A stretch of DNA of 47,133 nt, taken from positions 1 through 47,133 of the forward strand of contig JAHBWQ010000006.1 of NCBI GenBank assembly GCA_019636915.1, read 5' to 3'. The position numbers and the translations under genes were made by a program. The stretch comes from Nitrospira sp. (GTDB taxonomy: Bacteria > Nitrospirota > Nitrospiria > Nitrospirales > Nitrospiraceae). Under the pieces are notes generated by a model. That model was not told the origin of the DNA. It worked only from the letters and a program-made list of their open reading frames with translations, and searched no databases. Numbering within the stretch: the stretch's first letter is position 1; each line of letters starts with the position of its first letter. Shown piece by piece: positions 19,172 to 28,600 of this stretch.

Positions 19172-20044
19172 ATGAACGCGAGAATTTCGGCGGTGATGTG
19201 TCTCCTCTGTGTCCTCGGCTTTTCAGATCTCACCAGGGCGGAAGATCCTTACAGTCAACGGGTCGCCGATCCCTATGCGATATCCCCCGATCCTCCAACC
19301 ATGTCCTCCGGGACGGTCGAACCCTATCTTTCTTTTATGGCGGGTATAGGAATTCCTCGCAGTACGGATGCCACGTTTTTGGACGGGACTACACCGTCGG
19401 TAGTCGAGAAGGTCGACTATAAGACGAAATTCTCGATCGGGGGCAACTTGGGGGTGTGGTTTCCCACCAGAAACAAGTTGGCGGGATTCGATCTTGGCGT
19501 GGAGCTCAGCGCATTTCTGTGGTATCCGGACGTACATTGCTGTCGGGATAATTATAATCGTGATCCCGCAACCGGTGAAGGTACTGCGACGGAGATCCAA
19601 GGCCTCTATATCGGTCCAAATTTTCTGATTCGCTACCCGATGGGGATTTCTGAGGCCTATCCCAACGGACGGTGGTTTCCATACGTCGGGATCGGCGTTG
19701 GCATGCATCAGATGGCGATGAGGCCAGGGGGGTCCAGGGGACTGAGTGCCTGTTGTGTGCCGGGGGGTAATCTCGATACAAATCCCATTCCCGACCAACG
19801 GGATACGACGGTCGGATTTCAGGGCGTGGGAGGCATCAAGGCGCATCTCTTCAAGTACTTAGCTTTTTTTGTAGAGGCGAAGTATCTCCATGCTCATCAC
19901 GACGGGCTGTTGACGGATCGGTTCGGAAGGTCCCAAATCATCACAACGGCAGTGAACCCGCCAGTTTTTAATCCCTATTCATCCACGATCGACACGATCT
20001 TGGTGCATGGGGGTCTGTCACTGCATTTTGACTGGAAGCCGTAG
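19172..20044 (+). CDS. Outer-membrane beta-barrel protein, paralog A
   Basis: The 290-residue product starts with a Sec signal peptide (MNARISAVMCLLCVLGF, cleavage probably after SDLTRA) and then alternates short beta-strand-like segments with loops, ending in a strand (VHGGLSLHFDW). This fits an eight- to ten-strand barrel of the OMP_b-brl kind. A conserved double cysteine (VHCCRDNYN) lies in one loop. GGAGG sits 8 nt before ATG 19172. The gene is the first of three tandem paralogs with nearly identical signal peptides and shared central motif (YPNGRWFPYVGIGVG). The role is unknown; such barrels may be porins, adhesins or structural proteins. Confidence 0.82.
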   Translation: MNARISAVMCLLCVLGFSDLTRAEDPYSQRVADPYAISPDPPTMSSGTVEPYLSFMAGIGIPRSTDATFLDGTTPSVVEKVDYKTKFSIGGNLGVWFPTRNKLAGFDLGVELSAFLWYPDVHCCRDNYNRDPATGEGTATEIQGLYIGPNFLIRYPMGISEAYPNGRWFPYVGIGVGMHQMAMRPGGSRGLSACCVPGGNLDTNPIPDQRDTTVGFQGVGGIKAHLFKYLAFFVEAKYLHAHHDGLLTDRFGRSQIITTAVNPPVFNPYSSTIDTILVHGGLSLHFDWKP

Positions 20045-20804
20045 GCGAGTACGAGAATAGTGACCGCCCATCCCACTAAGTGAAAGCGGAGTGGGCGGTT
20101 GCCGGTCACGTGTGAACGTTCCACCTCCCTTTTCTAAGTCTCGTTCCAATATCCGAATACAAAACTCGGGCGAGCTAATGTTCCATCCCGGGCTCATTGA
20201 ATTAGTGTGACCAGAATGGGAAAGGGAGAGCTGATGGGGCTGGAAAGAGAATTCCCTTTAGGCGCATGATTATGAGGGGTTCTGCTGTAACTGCCAAGAC
20301 GCCATTGCGACACGCACGTTGCTTAATCCTGAGTTCAAGATTTTATGTTCAATGTTTTAGACTCCTGGCTTTCGGAAAGCCTGAAGCATAAAACTCGAAA
20401 CCGCTAGCTGAGGCACTTCACGCACGTCCCTTCACGAGGAGTGTTGGAGAGAGTCAACTAATCGAGTGTCACCGCCCTGTCTTCATGTAAGATGCAGTAT
20501 TGGATTAACCGATAGCTTCAATCCGTTTTATCTATTTTCAAAATCGAACGCGGGGTTGCTACTGTGGGCGCCGTTCGCCCTGACGATGCGAGAAGAGTAT
20601 CCCTTCTGATCGCTCGGAGAGGCGGATCTGTGGATGCTTATGCCAAGAACTGTAACAGCCCCAACTGGGCGTCAAGCTGAGTGGTACGAAGACACGCTCG
20701 TCTCACCTCACCGTACTGACTATCAACGATCGACTGACGGATTTCAGATTGCGCAACTCCAATTCGTTGCAGAACATGGGTGCTTTACCGTGGGAGGACG
20801 CTGA
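20045..20804. other. Gene-free spacer between OMP paralogs A and B
   Basis: The 760-bp spacer has three parts: a 3' flank (20045 to about 20240) that resembles the sequence after paralog C (22665-22860), a degenerate GTTTC-word palindrome (about 20345-20400), and the duplicated leader (20495-20804). No coding region was seen. Confidence 0.7.
20063..20099 (+). terminator. Hairpin after OMP paralog A, terminator-like
   Basis: ACCGCCCATCCCACT pairs with AGTGGGCGGT apart from a bulge. It lies 18 bp after the stop codon. No T-run follows, so termination is only probable. Confidence 0.4.
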
Positions 20805-21677
20805 ATGAACGCGAGAATTTCGGCGATGATGTGTCTCCTCTGTGTCCTCGGCTCTGCGGATTTTGCCAGGGCAGAAGATCCCTACAGTCAACGGGTCGCC
20901 GATCCCTATGCCCTCTCGTCTGGTCTCCCGGGCATGTCTTCCGGGACGCTCGAACCCTATTTTTCCGTGATGGCAGGTGTGGCGATTCCGTTCAGTCAGG
21001 ACGCCACGTTTCAGGACGGGACCCTGCCGACAGTGGTTCCGAAGGTCGATTATCAGATGAAACACTCATGGGGCGCCAGCGCAGGGATTTGGTTTCCCAC
21101 CAGAAGCAAGCTGGCGGGATTCGACCTCGGGGTAGAACTCACTGGCTATGTGTGGTATCCGGACGTGGCCTGTTGTCGCGACTTTTTTAATAATGACCCC
21201 ACAGGGGCCAATAACGGGGGATTCCCCAATCGCGGCACCACGACGGAAATATCAGGCGTCTATATTGGTCCCAATTTTCTGGTTCGCTACCCGATGGCGA
21301 TTTCTGAGGCCTATCCCAACGGCCGGTGGCATCCCTACGTCGGGATCGGCGTGGGCGCGCATCAGCTGGGGATGAAGCCAGGGGGATTTCGGGGAGGGAC
21401 CCTTATGAATGCCGACACCACCCAACGAGATACGACGATCGGATTTCAGGGTGTGGGCGGCATCAAGGCGCATCTCTTCAAGTATGTAGCGGCGTTTGTG
21501 GAGGCGAAGTATCTCCATGCCCACCACAACGGGCTGTCGTCGGATCGGTTCGCACAGTCCCCCGATGGAGGTCTACTGATTGGTACGCCAGGTCCTTTTG
21601 TGAATCCCTATTCATCCTCGATTAATACGGTCTTTGTGCATGCGGGCTTGGCGATTCACTTTGATTGGAAGCCGTAG
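20805..21677 (+). CDS. Outer-membrane beta-barrel protein, paralog B
   Basis: This second paralog is also 290 residues long. Signal peptide and first mature residues (EDPYSQRVADPYA) are the same as in paralog A, and the central motif YPNGRWHPYVGIGVGAHQ and the terminal strand (HAGLAIHFDWKP) are shared. Differences are clustered in predicted loops: the cysteine loop here is longer (CCRDFFNNDPTGANNGG) and the last long loop is rewritten. The ribosome-binding site GGGAGGACGCTGA is identical to that of the other copies. It follows its own leader of about 300 bp. A strong 3' hairpin is missing; paralog C begins after only 138 bp. Confidence 0.82.
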   Translation: MNARISAMMCLLCVLGSADFARAEDPYSQRVADPYALSSGLPGMSSGTLEPYFSVMAGVAIPFSQDATFQDGTLPTVVPKVDYQMKHSWGASAGIWFPTRSKLAGFDLGVELTGYVWYPDVACCRDFFNNDPTGANNGGFPNRGTTTEISGVYIGPNFLVRYPMAISEAYPNGRWHPYVGIGVGAHQLGMKPGGFRGGTLMNADTTQRDTTIGFQGVGGIKAHLFKYVAAFVEAKYLHAHHNGLSSDRFAQSPDGGLLIGTPGPFVNPYSSSINTVFVHAGLAIHFDWKP

Positions 21678-21815
21678 GGTCGGGGGGGCGAGTTGAGTCG
21701 CGCAAAGACGTACTCATTTCACCGCACGAACCTTCGATGTTCGACTGACGGATCTCAAACTGCGCGAACTAGATTTGTCGCAGAACATGGGTGCTTTACC
21801 TTGGGAGGACGCTGA

Positions 21816-22664
21816 ATGAACGCGAGAATTTCGGCGATGATGTGTCTCCTCTGTGTCCTCGGCTTTTCGGATCTCACTCGGGCGGAAGGTCCGGACAGCC
21901 AACGGGTCGCTGATCCCTATGCGGTATCGACTGCTCTCCCAACCATGTCATCCGGGACGATCGAGCCCTACCTGTCCTTTATGGCGGGTATCGCAGTTCC
22001 GCGGAGTGCGGATGCCACATTTACGGATGGGACCACGCCGACGATCGTCCAAAATATCGACTATCAGACGAAACACTCATTCGGGGGGAACGCGGGGATC
22101 TGGTTTCCTACCAGAAACAAGTTGTGGGGATTCGATCTCGGCGTGGAAATCACCGGGATGCTTTGGTATGCGGATGTGGCCTGCTGTAAGGACAATTATA
22201 ATCGTGATCCCGCGACAGGGGCTGGGACCACGACGGAAGTCAATGGTATCTACGTCGGCTCCAATTTTCTGGTTCGCTACCCGATGGCGATTTCCGAGGC
22301 CTATCCCAATGGGCGGTGGTTTCCGTACGTTGGGATCGGCGTGGGCGCACATCAGATCGCGACGAAGCCAGGTGGACAATTTGGGACGGGTTTTTTCCGC
22401 GCCATCACCGAAGAACGAGACACGACGGTCGGGTTTATGGGGGTCGGTGGCATCAAGGCGCATCTCTTCAAGTATGTGGCTGTGTTTGCAGAGGCGAAGT
22501 ATATCCGTGCCCATCATGACGGGTTGACATCGGACCGGTTCGGGCTGTCCGGCCCTGCCTTTGCTGGTGGGCAAGGAGAGCTTGTTGTGAATCGCTATGA
22601 ATCCACGATGGATACGATCCTGGCGCATGCGGGCGTGTCGATTCACTTTGACATCAAGCCATAG
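21816..22664 (+). CDS. Outer-membrane beta-barrel protein, paralog C
   Basis: The third paralog has 282 residues, with the same signal peptide start (MNARISAMMCLLCVLGFSD) as paralog A. The double-cysteine loop (VACCKDNYNRDPATG) is closest to paralog A, while the upstream 138 bp keeps only the last part of the duplicated leader. The final strand is HAGVSIHFDIKP. The shorter upstream region suggests it either depends on read-through from paralog B or uses a promoter within the retained leader. The same GGAGGACGC Shine-Dalgarno precedes ATG 21816. Function is unknown, as for A and B. Confidence 0.82.
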   Translation: MNARISAMMCLLCVLGFSDLTRAEGPDSQRVADPYAVSTALPTMSSGTIEPYLSFMAGIAVPRSADATFTDGTTPTIVQNIDYQTKHSFGGNAGIWFPTRNKLWGFDLGVEITGMLWYADVACCKDNYNRDPATGAGTTTEVNGIYVGSNFLVRYPMAISEAYPNGRWFPYVGIGVGAHQIATKPGGQFGTGFFRAITEERDTTVGFMGVGGIKAHLFKYVAVFAEAKYIRAHHDGLTSDRFGLSGPAFAGGQGELVVNRYESTMDTILAHAGVSIHFDIKP

Positions 22665-22687
22665 GCTCGTCCGACAATATTGATTGG

Positions 22688-22718
22688 CTGCCCCACTACG
22701 CAAAGATGGGGTGGGCAG
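22688..22718 (+). terminator. Hairpin after OMP paralog C, terminator-like
   Basis: CTGCCCCAC (22688-22696) pairs with GTGGGCAG (22711-22718) with one bulge, 23 bp after the stop. It corresponds in position to the hairpin after paralog A. There is no T-run. Confidence 0.4.
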
Positions 22719-22854
22719 TTGCCCGTAGGGATTGGGCTTTCCCCCCTCTTCCTCTCCGAAATTCCTGTCCACTATCAGAATTCACAGCTAGGGTGAGCTT
22801 GTGTTCCCTCCCGACTCATCGGGTTGGTGTGAACAGAGATGGGCTAGAGCGAGC

Positions 22855-23208
22855 TTAGGCGGGTACTGCAGGAAGCCGTACGTTTAGAGCCGACTCTTGT
22901 GTCATGACTCGATCCAATCGATGACGCGTAAGTGTCGGGATGCGGATAAATTCGACACCAAAGGCATGTTTCTTGACCCAGCGGACCTTCCCGAGTTCGA
23001 TGAACAGGGAGGAGGTGGGATCCGGTAACAGGACGCTTAGTTTAATATAGCTGCCCCTCAAGACTGCCCGATCGCAGTTCACGGAACAGCCTGTCAGGGA
23101 AAGGTCTGAGACCGTTCCTTCTCCGACAAACGGTGCTCCTCCAAAGATGACAGGATAGGCGACGGAAAGCCGACGATGGATTCGCCAGTTCACAATTGGG
23201 TCAGCCAT
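22855..23208 (-). CDS. PilZ-domain protein
   Basis: A single PilZ domain is present in 117 residues. The c-di-GMP-binding signature has two parts: an Arg-rich start (WRIHRRLSVAYPV) and DLSLTGCSV (D/NxSxxG) about 30 residues later. No other domain or signal peptide is visible, so this is a small cytoplasmic c-di-GMP receptor. ATG 23208 is preferred because AGGAGA lies about 8 nt upstream; ATG 23232 or 23292 would extend it. It lies between the OMP genes and the secretin gene and is transcribed on the same strand as the latter, 270 bp downstream of it. It may link second-messenger level to surface or secretion functions, which is an inference from position. Confidence 0.82.
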   Translation of the reverse strand: MADPIVNWRIHRRLSVAYPVIFGGAPFVGEGTVSDLSLTGCSVNCDRAVLRGSYIKLSVLLPDPTSSLFIELGKVRWVKKHAFGVEFIRIPTLTRHRLDRVMTQESALNVRLPAVPA

Positions 23209-23392
23209 TGGTCGGTTCTCCTGGTCTGTCATTGGTCGTGATGCAGCATAGTTAGGTGGAGAACCAGGGACCATTCCTCTGAGGAGGGGCAACGTGGCCT
23301 GATGGTACTGTACTGGGAATGTGTTGGGCTTTATCTCGTGAAGCGTCCTACGTGAAAAGTAACTCGTTTCGAATTAAAGCGCTTCGGGCTTC

Positions 23393-23420
23393 ACCATTCG
23401 ACAGGCTCGGGGTCCTGAGT
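23393..23420. repeat. Intergenic word TTCGACAGGCTCGGGG
   Basis: The spacer contains ATTCGACAGGCTCGGGGTCC followed by CTGAGTTCC. From memory, similar TTCGACAGGCTCA-type words are common intergenic repeats in many environmental genomes. Only one copy is in this window. Confidence 0.35.
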
Positions 23421-23478
23421 TCCATCAAAGGTAACGACGGATAGGATGTTGTTGCTAAGCGTTCAAGAATAGTGCAGG

Positions 23479-25206
23479 TTAAGGCCTACCGAACCTATCA
23501 GGCGGCGAGGTCTGGGGGAGTGCTGAAGGCGGATCAAGGCGTTCAAGCAAGTCCTGCTTGAGTCTCGTCGGTTCCTCGATCCGGTTCTCATGCTGTAAGG
23601 TATTGACATCCTTTGCTTTTTTTGAATTAAGCTCGGCCATGTCCGCCTCGTCTCGCACCAAATGCGGAGTCAAAAAGACGAGAAGATTCAACTTCTCGGT
23701 CTGGCGATTCTGCGATTTAAACAGCCAGCCCAACCACGGAATATCTCCGAACAAGGGAATCTTCTTCTCACTCAGTGTAATGTTATCACGTACAAGTCCC
23801 CCGATGACGATGGTCTGAAGATCCTGGGCGATGGTCGTCGTTTCCATGGATCGCTTGGTGGTGGTGGGACCAACGGGGATGCTGGCTGAGCCGGACCCAA
23901 TCGTTTGTGCCACGTTATCTGCGATTGCGGTAATCTCTTGCTTGATTTCAAGTCGAATCAGGTCATCCTCAAGCACTTGGGGTGTGAGTTCCAATGTGAC
24001 GCCGACGTCTTTTCGTTCGATCGTCACCAGGGTTCCACCTGTGATTCCTTGAGCTTGCCCGGTCGGGAACGGGCGGTTTTCACCGACGACGATTTTGGCC
24101 TTTTGATTATCCGCCGCGAGCACCTGTGGGGTAGAAAGGATGTTGGTATCCGTGAGGTTCATCAGCAAGTTCAGGAAGGCCCGGACATTCGCTGAGTTGA
24201 ACAACAGTGATGCACCTCCTGTCGCTCCTGCTGCAGCTCCACCCGTAACGGCTTGGGCGGCTTGGGCAAGAGCGGAGAAATCCGGCGGAGTGTTGTTGAT
24301 TGCTCCGAATCCTCGTAATGGGCCCTTTATTGCGCCACCGAGAACCTGTGTCGGGTCCGTGCCGATTTGTCTGAGTCGGTCGACTTGGACTTCCAAGATG
24401 ACGGCTTCGACAAAGACTTGCTTTCGCCGTATATCGAGATCCCGAATCACAGTATGAATATGAGTCCATGCGTTTTTGGTCGAACTGACAATGATCGAGT
24501 TTGTGGCCTTGTCTGCAAACACTTGGACGGGGGCCTCAAATTCCGTCAACGGCCTGATCGGGGGACGAACCCCAGGTGTCATTTGAGCCACGGTTTGTGA
24601 GCGGGCTACCAGATTGGTCAGAACCGCCGCGAGGTCTGTGGCATTGGCGTGTTTAAGCTTGTAAACAAACACCCCCCGCTCTGGCGGGAGATCACCCATC
24701 GGCACAATTTGATAGAGATTTCCGTCTTTCTTCACGACCGCGATGCGAGCGGCCTCGAGTGCCGCCACAAACATGTTGAACGCCTGGTCCGGCGAAACCT
24801 TGGTCGGAGAAAACGCGGAGATTTTCCCGCCTTGTTTTTTAATCGTTTCATCCAGCACGAAGTTCTTGCCGGTGATCTCACCGATGAACCTGGCAAAGAC
24901 CGGGATGTCAATTTCGTTGAAATCAAGAGACACCTTGGCCGGTTGTGAGCCGGTTCCTTGCGCAAACAGGCTGGGCGGAACGAGTGCCGACCAGCAGAGC
25001 AGTCCCCACAGCAGGTAGGTGCATACCTGTCTGGCTGTGGATAATGAAGGTGTGAGGTCCGACTGAACTTGCACGATGGAGCTAGGAGTTCCGTGGTTCT
25101 TCTGTAACTTGATATCTGGGTTTGACCGTACCATAGGCGGATCCAGTGGCACAACCAGGATTACGCTTTGCGCCAACTCGATGCTGTTTACCGGGTGTTT
25201 ATCCAC
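23479..25206 (-). CDS. gspD: Secretin, GspD type (outer-membrane secretion channel)
   Basis: The 575-residue protein has an N0-like domain (VSLDFNEIDIPVFARFIGEI), one or two short N domains (VYKLKHANATDLAAVLTNL; APVQVFADKATNSIIVSS) and a C-terminal secretin domain with the VPLFGDIPWLGWLFKS signature. GspD of type II secretion systems is usually about 650 residues or more, so this is a compact form. A signal peptide (TYLLWGLLCWSALVPPSLFAQ) begins only at about residue 63, so the GTG start at 25206 is doubtful; a start within the next 60 residues is more likely, but no Shine-Dalgarno decides it. No other gsp or pil genes are in the window. It is divergent from the large TPR-membrane protein. 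Confidence 0.85.
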   Translation of the reverse strand: MDKHPVNSIELAQSVILVVPLDPPMVRSNPDIKLQKNHGTPSSIVQVQSDLTPSLSTARQVCTYLLWGLLCWSALVPPSLFAQGTGSQPAKVSLDFNEIDIPVFARFIGEITGKNFVLDETIKKQGGKISAFSPTKVSPDQAFNMFVAALEAARIAVVKKDGNLYQIVPMGDLPPERGVFVYKLKHANATDLAAVLTNLVARSQTVAQMTPGVRPPIRPLTEFEAPVQVFADKATNSIIVSSTKNAWTHIHTVIRDLDIRRKQVFVEAVILEVQVDRLRQIGTDPTQVLGGAIKGPLRGFGAINNTPPDFSALAQAAQAVTGGAAAGATGGASLLFNSANVRAFLNLLMNLTDTNILSTPQVLAADNQKAKIVVGENRPFPTGQAQGITGGTLVTIERKDVGVTLELTPQVLEDDLIRLEIKQEITAIADNVAQTIGSGSASIPVGPTTTKRSMETTTIAQDLQTIVIGGLVRDNITLSEKKIPLFGDIPWLGWLFKSQNRQTEKLNLLVFLTPHLVRDEADMAELNSKKAKDVNTLQHENRIEEPTRLKQDLLERLDPPSALPQTSPPDRFGRP

Positions 25207-25639
25207 CTGCCGATAAGTCCTTGAAGCTCATTCAGGATCCTCAATGAGTCACTCACAGAGGGAGCGCCTTCCGGAGTCGCTCATTTCCATCCTAAGCTAA
25301 TGAATTTCATGAAAAAGCCGATAATACATGGAGAAGGGAATGTATGTGGGCTGCCTCAGGAAACCGTCTTCTCAACCGATCAAACATATGAAGGAATGAG
25401 CATCCACAATTGATTAAGGGAGCTCATGTAAGCGCTAGGGATTTCAAGCCGATATAGTAACAGACTAATCTGTTAGGCACTGACTATCAATGACTTATAC
25501 CACTGCACCTGATGGTCTAGTGCCCCGGAAGGTATGCTCATCAGAGTCAGTAAGGCCTTTGAGCAGAAGGGTGTACCCTGATATGAGGCGAAGGAGCCCA
25601 TAGGGGCTTGTGGATCCTAGGATCTGCTAAGGTTAATCC
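25207..25639. other. Divergent intergenic region between secretin and TPR protein genes
   Basis: These 433 bp should hold promoters for both genes. No convincing -35/-10 pair or riboswitch motif was identified. A small hairpin (AGCCCATAGGGGCT) lies about 40 bp before the GTG at 25640. Confidence 0.5.
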
Positions 25640-28600
25640 GTGCGCTGGAATAAGAAACCCTCAACAAAATCAGAGAAGACGGAGACAATCCGTACGCCGA
25701 AGCGCGGGGTGGTCGGCTACAGCAGGAAGAGTGCCCTGCTGGAGGAGGCCATCACCCAAATGAACGCCGGGAAATATGGGCGTTCATCCGCAGCGCTCAA
25801 GGAACTCCTGGCTCTCGATCCCGTGAATATGGAGGCGCGACGGCTCTTCGCGACTCTCCACCTTCGATTGGGGAGCCTCATTCCGGCACGAGAGGCCTTC
25901 GACGCGCTTATTGCAGAAGCGTTCCAGCGTCAGGACTATTGGCTCGCGGAATCATTGCTCCGTGAATACCTCGCCGCCGGCCCGCGCTGTGTGCCCTACC
26001 TCGAAAAACTGGGGACGATCTATCAAGAAAAGGGGAATGCCCTTGAGGCTGTTGAGGAGTATGGCAAGGCCGTCGATATTTTGATCGAAGATCCTGATCC
26101 CGAGCATCCGGATCATGCTGATCGACTCTATGCCAAAATACGTGAATTAGCTCCGGCTAGCCCGGTCGCCTTCCGGTTGGCCTCCTCCTTTGATGCGCAA
26201 ACCGGCGAATTAGTGGCGCGTCATCCGAGTGCTCTCGAGACTACCACGCTACACCCGGAGGACTCTGAGGAGGGGGGGAGGGAGCAGCTCGGTCATCAGG
26301 CAGTCGGTGGAGCGATGCCATGGGACATCCAAGTCCCGTCGGAAGGGTTGGGGGCGACGGCTGAGACGTCTCAACCAGCTGAACGTCGTGCAGAGCCAAC
26401 GGTACAGTTGGAAAATAGTGCGGATGCCCTGCAAGTAGGACAGTCTTCTGATCAGGATCTGGTTCTGCCGGAGAGAGTTGCAGCTGCTCAGACAGAACAC
26501 AGTGGCATCGATGCTCAAACTGATACCCAGACAGAACGCTCGATCCGTGAGGTCGGAGAGGTTTCATCTGTAGAAGGGATCGCACGATTTGTCGAGCAGC
26601 GCTCGGTGGAGGATATTCCCCCTTCTCCAGGATTCATAGATTCCGTGGCAGAGATTCCCGTAGTGCCGTTGGAAGTCGAGTTAGATGTGGTCGCCGTTGA
26701 TTCTGGCTCGTCCCAAACACTGAAGCAGGAATCGGCTGAAGCTCCAGAGACAGTGCCTATCCTCGAGGGTCCTGTCGCATCCGGGGCGATGAGGTTGGAC
26801 TCGGATCAGACCATAGACGCGTCGGTCAGTTTTTCAGCGGGATTCGCAGAGCCTCGTCTAGCCCATCCGCCTCAGTCTGACGAAAAGCTACCTTCTCTCT
26901 CTCTAAAGCCCGATCCATCGCCTTCAGAGTCGATCGCAGTGCCGCACAAAGAAGAAGCCTCTCTTCAGACTGATACAGTTGAGAAGTTGCGTGCAGAAGA
27001 GCGCTCCATCCCTGCCGATACACCAATAGCTCCGACACAAGTCTCAACCGATGAGATCGCGCAGCCCTGGAAGCAGCCGGGGTTCTCCTGGAAATCCATC
27101 TTTGATACCGCCTGGAAACTCGGTGAGCAATCTCCTGCAAAGGATGTGTCAACGCCCCCAGTGTCGAGCCGCGAGAATAAGACGGTGACAGAGACACCTC
27201 CTGTCCCATCTTCTCAATCCCGCTTGGTCGAGGACCTCGCCAGAGAAATTCTGAAACCAGGGGGAGAGATCCGGGAAAGAGACGAAGAGGCGGCGAGATC
27301 ACCGGTTACCTCAATGCCATGGGATCACGTGCAGGAATCGGCACTCTCGATCCCGCCTGCCCAGACGAATTCGTCGATCGCGGAATCGATTGAACCGTTT
27401 CAGGATCCGCCGCAGGATCGAGATCGCACTTCACAAACTATTGACAGCCATCTGCCGACCGCGCCATTGGCCAATGATTCTGATATAGAACCGGACTCGT
27501 TTGTGCTCGCACAAGAGGCTCCAATCATGCCTTCGGCGGAAGAGCATGATGCCGTCGCGGTGACGAGCGCCCCGCCCACGACGGCAAAAAACACTGATCA
27601 AGTAGCGGAGTCGGAACCTGCGTTCTCCTTCGTAAAATCATCGCCGATTGACGAAGCGACATCGCTTGTGTCACCGACCCCTGAGCCTCAGCCGAGTACG
27701 CAGGAACCAAGTATCGGCTCTCTTGTGGATCAAGTAGAGGATCACGGTGAGCCTGTCGAGGTCCTCGTCGAACGAGAGCAGGCTCGCGCGGGTGCAGCCA
27801 CGGAGGAGGTCAGGCAAGGCTCCAAGGCAGAACTCCAATCGCATCACTTGCAACCTGTCGACGAAGTCATAACCGAGAAGACTGAGACCGTTCCATCTTT
27901 GGATACTGTTTCTATCGAACGAAGTACGACAGAGCCCATCGTGAACAATCGTGGAGTCTTGTCTGAACGTCTGGGAACCTCACAGGCGGTGCGTGACGAC
28001 GAAAAGCCAACAGAAGTAGTGAATGTTCACACAAGCTCGCCGATTACCGAACCTGTGGCTCCTCCAAAAGAGTGGGCGGAGTCCAGTGTGTCGACGCGAG
28101 CGAGTCGGGACTATTCTGCTTCTTGCGCCACACCAGCCGAACCGGCGATCCCAGAACGGCAGGACGTCAGCCAGCCACTGCCAGCGGCTCACATTGCGGA
28201 TGCAGCATTCAGTGAAACGTCACGGCTCAGGAGGGTATCTGAGACGAGCATCCGTATCGAAGAGGCGAAGCAGAAACAAGCCTCGCGCGCGGTTCTGAGT
28301 GGATTGGGAACCGCAATCACAGGCTTTCTAAGTACGTGTTTTTCAACCACCCAAGCCATCGTGAGGACCGTTTTCGGACTTGTGGCGCTTGTGGGATTAT
28401 GTATTGTGCTCGGTATGGGGGCGCTTGCAGTGACATGGATGATCATGGAGGAACCACCATCACCGACGTTTCAGAGTTTTACAACGACGCCGCAACAGAC
28501 GCTCTCTGGGGCTCAAAAGAATGCCTACACAGTGTTGTTCGGGATCGATGCACCGGTCGGGCAAGACCCTCTCCGCGTCGGGATTGGGAGACAACCTGTC

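Noticed and set aside
25207-25639. c-di-GMP or other riboswitch before the secretin or TPR gene
   Set aside because: No conserved riboswitch core was recognised by eye; only a small hairpin is present.
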